A stretch of 64,000 bases of DNA from Oceanospirillaceae bacterium. GTDB lineage: Bacteria > Pseudomonadota > Gammaproteobacteria > Pseudomonadales > Balneatricaceae. Below the pieces are notes generated by a model. The model did no database searches. It saw nothing but the letters and a program-made list of their open reading frames with translations, and was not told where the DNA came from. Below are positions 1 to 7,699 of this stretch, one piece after another. The position numbers were made by a program, and so were the translations under genes. Numbering within the stretch: the stretch's first letter is position 1; every line of letters begins with the position of its first letter. Location: NCBI GenBank assembly GCA_013215505.1, contig JABSQZ010000018.1:43594-107593 (forward strand). Reading direction: 5' to 3'.

Positions 1-357
1 CCAATTGGTATTGATGATCCGATCAACTTTGCGCACCAGGAAGGCAAGTGTGCGCTTGTTGTATTCTGCGACAATCAAAAAAGCTTCAGTAGACTCGTCT
101 CTGCTGAGCGCAGGTCTACCTATCGCCTCAGACAGATCGAGTACCGGAATAGTTTCTCCGCGTATGTGAGCCATACCTTTAATTGCCGAAGTCAATCTTG
201 GTATTTCAGTGAGCTTAGGGCACTGCAATACTTCTCTGACTTTAAAGACGTTTATTCCATACTGCTGTTCAGTTTCTAAGTTAAACAACAATAGTTCTAA
301 TCTATTTTGGCCCACTAACTGAGTTCGTAGGTTTACACTATCTAGAATACCTGACAT
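1..357 (-). CDS. cheV: CheV chemotaxis coupling protein, 5' part (cut by window edge)
   Basis: This is the N-terminal 119 codons of CheV, a CheW-like coupling protein that links chemoreceptors to CheA and normally carries a C-terminal receiver domain. The visible part starts MSGILDSVNLRTQLVGQNR and continues through the CheW-like fold, including the segments YGINVFKVREVLQ and IRGETIPVLDLSEAIG, which are typical of the family. The receiver domain lies beyond position 1, so whether the phospho-acceptor Asp is intact is unknown. The start is the ATG at 355-357. It is divergent from flgA with 74 bp between the starts, the same neighbourhood as in Pseudomonas (cheV beside flgA-flgM-flgN). A possible sigma-28 site lies just upstream. 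Identification is firm; only the 3' end is missing. Confidence 0.93.
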   Translation of the reverse strand, partial: MSGILDSVNLRTQLVGQNRLELLLFNLETEQQYGINVFKVREVLQCPKLTEIPRLTSAIKGMAHIRGETIPVLDLSEAIGRPALSRDESTEAFLIVAEYNKRTLAFLVRKVDRIINTNW

Positions 358-378
358 GATTTATATCAAACCCCAACT

Positions 379-405
379 TTATCCGAAATCAGTGATTCAC
401 ATTTA
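379..405 (-). promoter_or_regulatory. Candidate sigma-28 (FliA) promoter for cheV
   Basis: Read on the minus strand, TAAATGTG (398-405), an 11-base spacer and TCGGATAA (379-386) match the sigma-28 consensus TAAAGTTT-N11-GCCGATAA at 5 of 8 and 6 of 8 positions with exact spacing. The predicted start would leave a leader of about 15 nt before the cheV ATG. Chemotaxis genes are commonly FliA-dependent, which fits, but the match is partial and could be chance in an AT-rich gap. Confidence 0.35.
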
Positions 406-431
406 GTCTTCTGATTTTTCAGGACATAAAC

Positions 432-1133
432 GTGACCTTTAAAAAACACACCTATTACATCGGCTATTTATTATTATTTGTTAATGCATTTAATAGTTTT
501 GCTACTGCTGCGACATCTTTACATAGTGAAATTGAAAATCAGATACTCAATGATCTCTCCAATATTCATCCAACTGCTTCTATCAATATAGCTTTTAATC
601 TACCAAAAACGCAGAAAAAATATGCTAATTGTAAAAATTTCTATTTGCCTACAGTTAAAAATATCCCTCCAGGGGGAAGAATATCCCTAAGATTAACATG
701 TAAGCAGCCAAATTGGTCTACTTATATCAGCATAAAATCATCAATTTCTTATCCTGTTGCCACTGCCATTATGCATATAAACAAAGGACAAAAGATGACA
801 ACCGACAATATCGCTTTTCGGTTGCGTGATATCAGTAAAATTAATCGCGGTTATTTTCTCAACCCGCAACACCTACTGGGCAAGCAGGCTAAGCGAGTGA
901 TTAAAAGCTCAACCATAATAAGCCCTTATATGCTCGACGAACCCTTACTAATTCGTAGAGGAGACTCGGTAATAATACAAGCGGGCGGTACCGGGCTAAA
1001 CATTTCTACCTTGGGAACGGCATTGCAGGATGGAAAACAGGGGCGTCAAATACGGGTTAAAAATGACCGTTCGGGGAAGATTATTAAAGCCTATGTATTC
1101 TCCGTAGGTAAAGTAACTATTCATCCTCAGTAA
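432..1133 (+). CDS. flgA: FlgA, flagellar P-ring assembly chaperone
   Basis: FlgA is a periplasmic chaperone that helps FlgI assemble into the P ring of the flagellar basal body. The 233-aa product has a hydrophobic N-terminal export signal with likely cleavage near FATA-A (about residue 27). A variable N-domain follows, then a SAF-type domain (about residues 105-170) with conserved phrases such as HINKGQKMTTDNI and LLGKQAKRVIKSSTIISP. The C-terminal FlgA core ends with GTALQDGKQGRQIRVKN-type residues. Length is normal for the family. The start codon is GTG at 432, supported by AGGA at 421-424, seven bases upstream. It is followed after 186 bp by flgM, which has its own promoter, so flgA is probably transcribed separately or by read-through. 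Confidence 0.93.
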   Translation: MTFKKHTYYIGYLLLFVNAFNSFATAATSLHSEIENQILNDLSNIHPTASINIAFNLPKTQKKYANCKNFYLPTVKNIPPGGRISLRLTCKQPNWSTYISIKSSISYPVATAIMHINKGQKMTTDNIAFRLRDISKINRGYFLNPQHLLGKQAKRVIKSSTIISPYMLDEPLLIRRGDSVIIQAGGTGLNISTLGTALQDGKQGRQIRVKNDRSGKIIKAYVFSVGKVTIHPQ

Positions 1134-1262
1134 TCTATTGATTACTGGTAATATCCATGCGATTATGCGAGTCTAGATTGCAATAAACACGTGGTTATCT
1201 TAATTAAATACTTAGGTAAAAGTGTTAAAAGTAATTCTTTTAGAAATATTTCAATTATTTGC

Positions 1263-1289
1263 TAAAGTTTCTTCTAATGCCGCCGTTAA
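1263..1289 (+). promoter_or_regulatory. Sigma-28 (FliA) promoter of flgMN
   Basis: TAAAGTTT at 1263-1270 is a perfect -35 match. An 11-base spacer follows, then GCCGTTAA at 1282-1289, which matches GCCGATAA at 7 of 8 positions. Transcription would begin near 1296, about 24 nt before the flgM ATG. This fits the established role of FliA in expressing its own anti-sigma factor as a class III gene. Confidence 0.88.
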
Positions 1290-1319
1290 GATAATTAGAA
1301 ATTTATTGAGGATAGAACA

Positions 1320-1628
1320 ATGGTTATTGATCTTACGAGCACATCATCGCAATCGATGACTCGTGGCAAGGTCAGCACCCAGCGCACTGCGGGGGCTGAA
1401 ACTACTACTGCTCCTGTAAAGGCAACCGGGTCTAAAGACACATTCGAGATGAGCAAGACAGCACAGGCACTTAAAAATGCTGATGCAAAAATTGCTAACA
1501 GTCCAGATATAGATACGGATCGCATTGCCAGCATTAAAGCAGCCATTGCCGATGGCAGCTACGCTATTGATTATACCAGTACTGCAACCAAATTATTAAG
1601 TATTGAGTCTCAAATCAACAGCTTATGA
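1320..1628 (+). CDS. flgM: FlgM, anti-sigma-28 factor
   Basis: FlgM binds FliA (sigma-28) and holds late flagellar genes off until the hook-basal body is finished, when FlgM itself is exported. The 102-aa product shows the family pattern: a polar, disordered N-terminal half (MVIDLTSTSSQSMTRGKV) and a C-terminal sigma-binding part with D-S/T-D-R-I-A-S-I-K-A-A-I-A-D-G-S-Y-I-D. GAGG at 1308-1311 precedes the ATG. The stop overlaps the flgN start (ATGA, 4 bp), so the two are translationally coupled. A strong sigma-28 promoter lies directly upstream, making a negative autoregulatory loop. Confidence 0.95.
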   Translation: MVIDLTSTSSQSMTRGKVSTQRTAGAETTTAPVKATGSKDTFEMSKTAQALKNADAKIANSPDIDTDRIASIKAAIADGSYAIDYTSTATKLLSIESQINSL

Positions 1629-2113
1629 GCAATGAAAATTATCTAAAGTTCGATGCCTTAACCTCAGCAGGCATCGATCTCCTCGCTAGACTCCACCTTG
1701 CTCTGCAAAGCGAACTCGTCGCTCTCTCCGAGCGAAATCTCGAACAAATCAAACAATACGCCGCTGATAAGAGCCAGATTCTGGTTGAATTTTCCAACAA
1801 CACCGCCCATCGGACTCAATTATTAGAATCGCTAAAGTACTCCAGCAATGAAAAAGATATCCAATTATTCTTTAGCACTTGTCCGGATGCCAAGGCACGA
1901 GAAATAGTTACCGCTAACTGGCTGAACTTAGCTGATACGCTTAAAACCGTTATTGATGCCAACAACGTTAATGAGCAAGTACTGAAAAGAAATCAGTACA
2001 ATATTGATACTATTCTATCTATTCTACAGGGCCAGCAAGCGAACAATATCCTCTACGACGCTAAAGGCGACAAAGGCGATTACAGTGGCCAGTCACGGAT
2101 CGGCAAGGCGTAA
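1625..2113 (+). CDS. flgN: FlgN, flagellar export chaperone for hook-associated proteins
   Basis: FlgN is a small cytoplasmic, helical chaperone that keeps FlgK and FlgL export-competent. The 162-aa protein is predicted to be nearly all helix (for example LARLHLALQSELVALSERN and QIKQYAADKSQILVEF) and has a loose C-terminal tail. Sequence conservation in this family is low. The call therefore rests on size, helical character and position: it overlaps flgM by 4 bp in an flgMN operon behind a FliA promoter. A 78-aa frame running over its 3' end is not a gene. Confidence 0.88.
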   Translation: MSNENYLKFDALTSAGIDLLARLHLALQSELVALSERNLEQIKQYAADKSQILVEFSNNTAHRTQLLESLKYSSNEKDIQLFFSTCPDAKAREIVTANWLNLADTLKTVIDANNVNEQVLKRNQYNIDTILSILQGQQANNILYDAKGDKGDYSGQSRIGKA

Positions 2114-2188
2114 ATCCCAACGCAGAATTAATTCGAACATTTCCCGTTTTAAACAATCCTTTAGTCTTTTTAATCTTTTATATCTAGG

Positions 2189-2194
2189 TATAAT
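2189..2194 (+). promoter_or_regulatory. Possible -10 box upstream of tRNA-Arg
   Basis: A perfect TATAAT stands at 2189-2194, followed by a GC-rich start region. No good TTGACA-like hexamer is found 16-18 bp upstream, and the leader to the tRNA would be about 110 nt. It is the only strong -10 in the 200-bp gap between flgN and the tRNA, so it is offered as a weak candidate. Confidence 0.3.
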
Positions 2195-2313
2195 ATCCGC
2201 TCTCTCGATCTCACAGCTGGGTAAAAAACTCGCCTGCTAAGCGCAAGCGACCGAACTGAGATTTTTATTTGTACTTAAAGCAAGTGCATATAGCGAGAGG
2301 TTAATACTTGTAT

Positions 2314-2390
2314 GGGGATGTAGCTCAGCTGGATAGAGCAGCCCCCTCCTAAGGGGCAGGCCGGAGGTTCGAATCCTCTCATCCTCACCA
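2314..2390 (+). tRNA. tRNA-Arg (anticodon CCT)
   Basis: The 77-nt sequence folds as a complete cloverleaf. It has a 7-bp acceptor stem (GGGGATG with CATCCTC), a D arm GCTC/GAGC, and an anticodon stem GCCCC/GGGGC around the loop CTCCTAA, giving anticodon CCT. The T arm is GGAGG/CCTCT with TTCGAAT, then discriminator A and an encoded CCA end. It reads AGG codons. tRNA genes often serve as integration sites, but no integrase or repeated 3' end was seen nearby. Confidence 0.96.
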
Positions 2391-2576
2391 TACAATCACT
2401 CGATTTTAAACAAACCCTCTCTGGGTCAGAATAGCTATGCTAATTCCTCTCTAATCTGATAACTCAGCTTATTTTTTGACACATAGATTTAACTTCTGAT
2501 CTGTTACTACCTTCCTCTATAGAAGTAACAAAACTCTGGGCCACGCGTTAACCTTTCCCGGTACTGTGCTTGTCTT

Positions 2577-2601
2577 TATAAAACTCGATCCTTTAGTCGA
2601 G
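2577..2601 (-). terminator. Possible weak terminator after the methyltransferase gene
   Basis: On the minus strand, CTCGA and TCGAG (5 bp, 8-nt loop) are followed by TTTTATAAAG, about 55-75 nt past the stop of the homocysteine methyltransferase-like gene. The stem is short, so efficiency is doubtful. The rest of the 264-bp gap between the tRNA and this gene shows nothing recognisable. Confidence 0.35.
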
Positions 2602-2654
2602 CCATATAGGATGTATACAGCTCGCAGTAACTTTCAGATTAAGAAATGCGCAGT

Positions 2655-3578
2655 CTACTTTCCCTTTAACAGCTGTGCTTTATAGCGACTCAATTCCATT
2701 ATATGTTCAGGAGTTATGCCACAGCATCCACCCAGAATAGAGGCCCCCGCAGCCACCCATGACTCAGCGATCTGGCGGTAGTTTTCAGCAGTTAAATCCT
2801 CTCTCAGATCCGATACTCCTGCATTGGCTTCGTGGTCTTCAGAGAAAGGCGTAAAGCTATTGGCATACACCCCTATTTGCACTTCACTCTCTATGCCCAT
2901 TGCCACCAGCGCCCGCTTCGCGTCCGTGATCGCCAACCCCATTACCTCAGCGCTACTGCAATTAAATAACACTGCAGTGACGTTTTGGCCGGCAATAGCA
3001 TTCACTGCATCAAACGCAGTTTCACCGGAGCGCAAACAAGCCTTTGCTGATGTCTCATCGTTGATGGTAAAGGCAATCCAGCAGGGCTTGTCAGTCTGTG
3101 CAGTCATGTTTTTAATTAACTGTGCCTCGGCTATCGATGAGATAGTTTCCGCCAGCCAGAAATCGATATCATCACGCTGGTTGGCAATCAACACCTCCAG
3201 CAGTGGTTGCGCTTGCGCTACATTAAAGAGATCAGGTCTATATGACCCCAACACCGGCGGCAAACAACCGGCCACTTGCACTCCAACTGATTGTTCGGCA
3301 GCAGATTTTGCCAACTGCGCCGCCTGCTTAACTAAACTTGCGCCCAACTCGTTGAAGAGCTGCTGGCCTATATGAAAGGGAACTAACGCATAGGTATTAG
3401 TGGTAATAACTTCTGCACCTGCCTGGATAAAATTTTGGTGTGCTTGAGCCACACACTCCGGTGCCTCTAAAAGCGCCAGGGCCGACCATTCAGGTTGTTG
3501 AAAAGGTGCGCCGATACGCAACAGCTCTCGGCCCATGCCACCGTCTAGTATTATTGGCAGTTGTGAGTGATTTTGCAT
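2655..3578 (-). CDS. Homocysteine S-methyltransferase family protein
   Basis: This is a 307-aa cytosolic zinc enzyme of the Hcy-binding (MmuM-like) family, which moves a methyl group from S-methylmethionine, SAM or a betaine to homocysteine to give methionine. The N-terminus has the family start LDGGMGRELL (residues 11-20) and ITTNTY (58-63). The zinc-binding cysteines are present: Cys207 in LFNCSS and the pair Cys285-Cys286 in GGCCGITPEH. Length is normal for the stand-alone enzyme. The ATG at 3578 has GGAAG upstream. The methyl donor cannot be read from sequence. Proximity to a carnitine-type gene hints at quaternary-amine metabolism, but this gene lies on the opposite strand and the link is only inference. 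Confidence 0.85.
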   Translation of the reverse strand: MQNHSQLPIILDGGMGRELLRIGAPFQQPEWSALALLEAPECVAQAHQNFIQAGAEVITTNTYALVPFHIGQQLFNELGASLVKQAAQLAKSAAEQSVGVQVAGCLPPVLGSYRPDLFNVAQAQPLLEVLIANQRDDIDFWLAETISSIAEAQLIKNMTAQTDKPCWIAFTINDETSAKACLRSGETAFDAVNAIAGQNVTAVLFNCSSAEVMGLAITDAKRALVAMGIESEVQIGVYANSFTPFSEDHEANAGVSDLREDLTAENYRQIAESWVAAGASILGGCCGITPEHIMELSRYKAQLLKGK

Positions 3579-3930
3579 AATGATGCTTCCATCTTAAATT
3601 TTTGCAAAATGTAACAGTAAAAATTGCCAATTAACATTAAATTTTTTGCTAATTAGAAAGGCATTTTTAGTCGGGCTCTGCACTTGCCTTTCCCCGACAG
3701 AAAATGAATTTTTTCACCTTTAAGTCACGTTGGGAAGTTGGAAGTTGGAAGTTGGAAGTTGGAAGTAAAGCATAGTGCAAGCAGCTAGGCTGTCTAGCTA
3801 AGAAAATAAAAGTGGGTACCCTAAGATTTTTAAAGTGGGTCTTCTGCAGGCTATTAATCAATTCTAAACTCAGGCCAAGGAATATACGACTAATTACTTT
3901 TTTCCATTTTAAAATACAAAAGGACCCATC
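3579..3930. other. Intergenic region with heptamer tandem repeat
   Basis: The 352-bp gap between the divergent methyltransferase and acetyltransferase genes is AT-rich next to the methyltransferase start and holds the GTTGGAA heptamer array at 3729-3764. A 64-codon minus-strand frame across the array is low-complexity and is not believed to be a gene. Promoters for the two flanking genes must lie here, but none is convincing by eye. Confidence 0.6.
3729..3764. repeat. Heptamer tandem repeat (GTTGGAA)x5
   Basis: Five direct units run from 3729 to 3764. The first is an 8-base variant, GTTGGGAA, and four perfect GTTGGAA units follow. The array ends at GTAAAG. The period is 7, so it would not keep a reading frame, and it lies wholly between genes. 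It is a short-tandem-repeat locus of the kind prone to slippage. Confidence 0.9.
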
Positions 3931-4488
3931 ATGAGTGACAGCGTTTTTTGTTTTCAGCCGACATTGTCGGGATCTGCTCTGGCACTGCGGCCTTTACGAG
4001 AGAACGATTATTCTCAGATGTATGCCTGTGCTGCAGATAAAGCCATCTGGGCAGGCCACCCTGCCCATGACAGGTATAAAGAGGATGTCTTTCGAATGAT
4101 GTTTGATGATGCTATCTCCTCCAGAGCTTGCGTCGTTATTAGTGAAACAGACACCGGCAAACTGATTGGATGGTCGAGGTACTATGTTGCAGAAGATGGG
4201 CCCAATGACATATCTATTGGTTTCACCTTTCTAACCAGACATCACTGGGGCGGGAAAAGTAACAGAGAAGTGAAAACCTTAATGCTTAACCATGCGTTTA
4301 AATTTTTTAATCGTGTTTGGTTTCATATATCACCGGATAATTATCGCTCACAGAAAGCGACTCAAAAATTAGGTGCGCTATTCATTCAGGAACAGTTACT
4401 CTGCTTAGCAGGAACCCAAGGGATTTGGCGAAGTTATGCCATAGACAAACAGCAATGGTCTAGCCACTCACTTGATCATGAATACTGA
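3931..4488 (+). CDS. GNAT family N-acetyltransferase
   Basis: The 185-aa protein has the layout of RimJ/RimL-like GNAT acetyltransferases: an N-terminal strand LALRPLRENDYSQMY, a central IGFTFLTRHHWGGKSNREVKTLM segment standing where acetyl-CoA is bound, and a C-terminal NYRSQKATQKLGALF motif (the N-S-x-A-x-K-L-G-like helix). The acceptor substrate cannot be predicted; protein N-termini, antibiotics and small amines are all possible for this family. The ATG at 3931 is preceded by AAAGGA. It stands alone: the next gene starts 139 bp downstream on the same strand, which could allow co-transcription. Confidence 0.85.
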   Translation: MSDSVFCFQPTLSGSALALRPLRENDYSQMYACAADKAIWAGHPAHDRYKEDVFRMMFDDAISSRACVVISETDTGKLIGWSRYYVAEDGPNDISIGFTFLTRHHWGGKSNREVKTLMLNHAFKFFNRVWFHISPDNYRSQKATQKLGALFIQEQLLCLAGTQGIWRSYAIDKQQWSSHSLDHEY

Positions 4489-4627
4489 CACTGTATTTCA
4501 CCATCAGGTCGGTAAAGATCAACGAATAGGCGAAATAATGCAATCGCATAGCAACCCAGCCATTTATCATCAGTCCTTTAGGAACCGGCAATGGTTATTG
4601 CCAGGAAAATAACAATAAGGATAAGTG

Positions 4628-5821
4628 ATGACACAAACTGCTGATGTATCTGATCTGGTGGGATTTACCCCTTACAACATCGTCGAACTTCCGCTCTCTG
4701 TCTCTACAGCAGATGAGTATTTGACCATCCATTGGGACAATGGCCAAAGCAGTGACTTTCACTATCTGTGGTTACGTGATAACTGCACTTGTGCCGAGTG
4801 TGTGAGCACACTGACACGAGAACAGATGTTTGAGATCTGTGATGTACCATTAGATATTAAAGCAAAATCTGCCACTATCACTAATCAGAACAGATTGTCT
4901 GTGCAATGGGACTTTGAGAGCCATCAAAGCCTATACCACCCCGGCTGGTTAAAGGCCCACTGTTACAGTGAGGAGGCCCGTGAGCAGAGAAAGATCCTGC
5001 CTAAAATTTGGGACAAGCAACTCATTAGCCAACAATTACCTGTGCATGCTTTTTCAAAGATAATGCAGCAAGATGCCGATTTGTTAACCTGGCTGCGCGA
5101 TTTACGTGATTATGGTATTACCTTGGTTACAGCAGTAGATACGACAGGCTCGGCACTAAAGTCTGTGGCCGAGCGCATTGCGTTTATCCGTGAAACAAAT
5201 TTTGGCACTTTATTTGAAGTAAAGGCAAAACCTAATGCCAACAGCACCGCTTATACGACCCTCAGATTGCCTTTACACACCGACTTACCCACTCGTGAGC
5301 TGCAACCTGGGCTGCAATTTCTGCACTGCCTGGTTAACGATGCCAGTGGCGGTGAATCGATTCTGGTCGATGGTTTTAAAATTGCTGAGCATATGCGTCA
5401 ACATCACCCCGATGATTTCAAAGCACTGAGCACTTTGTCGATGTCTTTTTATAACAAAGATAAAGACAGTGATTATCGCTTTAAAGGCCCGGCTCTGGTC
5501 ACCGACAGTAGTGGTGCTGTTGTGGAAGTGCGGCTGGCAAATTTTCTGCGTGGCCCTCTGGATATTCCCGCAGATCAAGTGACGTCACTCTACAGCGCTT
5601 ATCGCCGCTTTATGCAACTGACCAGAGAAGCAAGATTTCAATATTTTCATCGCCTGAATGCTGGCGATCTACTGGTATTTGATAATCGTCGGGTGTTACA
5701 TGCGCGAAACGCCTTTGACTTGAAACAAGGTGAACGGCATTTACAAGGCTGTTATGTGGACCGTGACGAGTTACTTTCACGCATTAGAGTATTAGAGAGA
5801 AGCTGCAAACTAGGCGAATAG
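4628..5821 (+). CDS. Gamma-butyrobetaine dioxygenase (carnitine biosynthesis)
   Basis: This is a 2-oxoglutarate/Fe(II) dioxygenase of the TauD superfamily. It most likely hydroxylates gamma-butyrobetaine to L-carnitine, the last step of carnitine synthesis. Residues 30-110 form the N-terminal GBBH-like domain with zinc-binding cysteines in NCTCAEC (Cys53, 55, 58), after the hallmark LWLRDNC. The catalytic domain has the iron triad His217-x-Asp219 (LPLHTDLP) and His358 (RVLHARNAF), and an Arg (GERHLQG) for 2-oxoglutarate. At 397 aa it is close to characterised enzymes. The ATG at 4628 is preferred over the in-frame GTG at 4625 because AAGGA at 4617-4621 is then six bases away. A related trimethyllysine dioxygenase is the main alternative. 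It converges with a GlxA-type regulator. Confidence 0.85.
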   Translation: MTQTADVSDLVGFTPYNIVELPLSVSTADEYLTIHWDNGQSSDFHYLWLRDNCTCAECVSTLTREQMFEICDVPLDIKAKSATITNQNRLSVQWDFESHQSLYHPGWLKAHCYSEEAREQRKILPKIWDKQLISQQLPVHAFSKIMQQDADLLTWLRDLRDYGITLVTAVDTTGSALKSVAERIAFIRETNFGTLFEVKAKPNANSTAYTTLRLPLHTDLPTRELQPGLQFLHCLVNDASGGESILVDGFKIAEHMRQHHPDDFKALSTLSMSFYNKDKDSDYRFKGPALVTDSSGAVVEVRLANFLRGPLDIPADQVTSLYSAYRRFMQLTREARFQYFHRLNAGDLLVFDNRRVLHARNAFDLKQGERHLQGCYVDRDELLSRIRVLERSCKLGE

Positions 5822-5906
5822 CTGATTCTGAGTTCGATGCCAGATAATTAACACATCTCTGCTAACAGTCGTGCTCAGATCAATCAAAGACTGTACATTT
5901 GCAGGG

Positions 5907-6959
5907 TTATTGAGCTGATTGCTGGCGTTGCATTTTCGCCGTCATTGAAAAGCGTCGACGATAGCTGCGACAAAAATGTGCACTTGAACTAAAGCCACTG
6001 GCAATAGCGACCTCTGATATATTTAAATCGGATTCACACAACAGTTGCTGAGCTCTGTGCAACCGCAGCTGCAGATAATACTGTGAAGGAGTAGATTGCA
6101 GATAACGGTTAAATAATCGCTCCAGCTGGCGCAGCGAAATGTGCGCCCGCTCTGCCAATTCGCTGGACTTCATCGGCGTAGAAATATGCTGTTCCATCAA
6201 ACTCACTACTTTTAGCAGTCTGGGATTATGAATATTCAGCCTGTGGGCTAAGGAGAGTCTCTGCTGATCTGATTTTTTTCGAATTCCCTGCCTGATAAAT
6301 TGATCACACACTTGTAAAGCAAGATCGGCTCCTGAATGTGCTTGAATCAGGTGCAAGACCATATCTGTTGCCGCCGTACCCCCGGCACATGTGATGCGTT
6401 TAGCATCGATTTCGAAAAGCTCCGAACTGATAACTTGTCCGGGATACTCCTCTTTAAAGATTGGCACCACCTCCCAGTGCATGGTAATGCGGTATCCGGC
6501 CAGCAGCCGGGCTTTGGCCAGCAGATGACAGCCGGTATCCAGTGCCCCTATAGTGCTGCCCTGCCGACTTAACTGTCGAAGCCATTTAATCGTTGCAGCG
6601 CTGCCATAACGTTCCGGATGGAAACTGGAATTGACAAACAGATTACGTGGCGGCGCCACTTGATGGATATTTTGATGGGCTTGCAACGCCATATGATTAC
6701 TGGCCAAAACCGGCTCGCCATCTTCACTCATACATTGCCAGCGGTACACTTCGCGACCTGCCAACCTGTTAGCAACCCGTAATGGCTCTATCGCAGAGAG
6801 CAGTGACATCATTGCATATTCGGGTATTAACAAAAATGACAGAGTGATGACACCGTCGTCATCTGCTTGCAGGAAGCTGCCCTGCGCGCCTACCGATGCA
6901 ATTGTTAAATCGCTTTGAGGATGTTGTCGTGACTTTTTCAGGCTGCTATCCATTTTCAC
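5907..6959 (-). CDS. GlxA family transcriptional regulator (DJ-1/PfpI-like + AraC HTH)
   Basis: The 350-aa regulator has an N-terminal class I glutamine-amidotransferase-like (DJ-1/PfpI) ligand domain, about residues 35-215, with phrases such as AMMSLLSAIEPLRVANRLAG and GALDTGCHLLAKARLLAG. A C-terminal AraC double helix-turn-helix spans about 245-340 (SLRQLERLFNRYL; ISEVAIASGFSSSAHFCRSY). This is the fold of Pseudomonas GbdR, CdhR and SouR, which respond to glycine betaine, carnitine and sarcosine. Together with the adjacent convergent gamma-butyrobetaine dioxygenase, that suggests control of carnitine or betaine metabolism; the exact ligand is inference. The start is GTG at 6959 or the in-frame ATG at 6953; neither has a clear ribosome site. 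Confidence 0.87.
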   Translation of the reverse strand: MKMDSSLKKSRQHPQSDLTIASVGAQGSFLQADDDGVITLSFLLIPEYAMMSLLSAIEPLRVANRLAGREVYRWQCMSEDGEPVLASNHMALQAHQNIHQVAPPRNLFVNSSFHPERYGSAATIKWLRQLSRQGSTIGALDTGCHLLAKARLLAGYRITMHWEVVPIFKEEYPGQVISSELFEIDAKRITCAGGTAATDMVLHLIQAHSGADLALQVCDQFIRQGIRKKSDQQRLSLAHRLNIHNPRLLKVVSLMEQHISTPMKSSELAERAHISLRQLERLFNRYLQSTPSQYYLQLRLHRAQQLLCESDLNISEVAIASGFSSSAHFCRSYRRRFSMTAKMQRQQSAQ

Positions 6960-7335
6960 TTATGGCTCAAAGAAAACCACCAAGATAACCATTTTTAAGC
7001 CATTCTCCCAGCTAATTCATCATGGTTTTGCGCTATTGTGTTGGTCTAGGTCATAAAATCACTGTGAAAAACACCGGCAAAGGCTTCTGTGATTAAAAAC
7101 CTAACAACCTCCAACTTATAGCCCTAACTGTATGCAACCACCGGCTACATTTTAGTCATTTATCCTGTGGCTTAGACACTGAGTTAAAATATATGCTTTG
7201 CAACAGCCTCTAACTTTTCTTCAAACTGGGGGTTATAAAAAGCGGCGAGTTGAGTATTTAAAATGTTGCTTAGAGTGGCAAGTATCTAGAAATAGCACTC
7301 AACCTCTGTACTAACCTGCACCAGAGAATTTAATC
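6960..7335. other. Divergent intergenic region, no assignable sites
   Basis: This 376-bp gap separates the GlxA-type regulator (minus) from the DUF4242 gene (plus) and must carry both promoters. I looked for sigma-70, sigma-54 and sigma-28 patterns and for hairpins with T-runs and found none good enough to place. No small coding frame with a ribosome site is seen. Confidence 0.5.
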
Positions 7336-7608
7336 ATGCCAAAATATATTATTGAAAGAGAAATTGCGGATGCGGGTAAGCTAACCCCGAGTGAGTTGCA
7401 GAGCATATCGCAAAAATCTTGCGCTGTTTTGCAAGAACTAGGCCCAACCACTCAGTGGGTGCACAGTTACGTGACCGCCAACAAAGTCTACTGTATCTAT
7501 ATCGCACCTGATGTTGAGGCGGTAAAAAAGCACGCTGAAATGGGAGGATTTCCGGCTAATTCGATCTCGGAAATATCCACAATTATAGATCCAATAACCG
7601 CTGAATGA
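7336..7608 (+). CDS. DUF4242 domain protein
   Basis: The 90-aa product fits the DUF4242 family, a small ferredoxin-like fold. One member, Streptomyces SCO4226, is known as a nickel-binding protein. Family features seen are the opening PKYIIEREI, the central TTQWVHSYVTANKVYCIYIAPD and the HAEMGGFPA segment with its His. It has no signal peptide and is probably cytosolic. It stands alone and converges with the secretion-type operon. Its function here is unknown, and metal binding is only suggested by the family. Confidence 0.8.
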   Translation: MPKYIIEREIADAGKLTPSELQSISQKSCAVLQELGPTTQWVHSYVTANKVYCIYIAPDVEAVKKHAEMGGFPANSISEISTIIDPITAE

Positions 7609-7699
7609 CCCTCTGAAGAAAATGATCCAGCGCCGTGGCTTAGCGGCTGAATTTAGCTACTCGAGTTAGCCTTATTAGCAGCGGGCATTACAACAGTAC

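Noticed and set aside
2004-2240. 78-codon plus-strand frame after flgN
   Set aside because: It overlaps the end of flgN in another frame and then runs through non-coding DNA, with no ribosome site.
2314-2390. Genomic island inserted at tRNA-Arg
   Set aside because: No integrase gene or duplicated tRNA 3' end was found in the window.
3729-3764. CRISPR-like repeat array
   Set aside because: Units are seven bases long with no spacers, and no cas genes are nearby.
3667-3861. 64-codon minus-strand frame with LPTS repeats, reminiscent of sortase motifs
   Set aside because: The repeats come from the GTTGGAA heptamers. There is no ribosome site, and the motif is an artefact of low-complexity DNA.
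7609-7699. Hairpin CAGCCG/CGGC..TG as terminator of the export operon
   Set aside because: Only four continuous base pairs and no proper T-run, so it is too weak to call.
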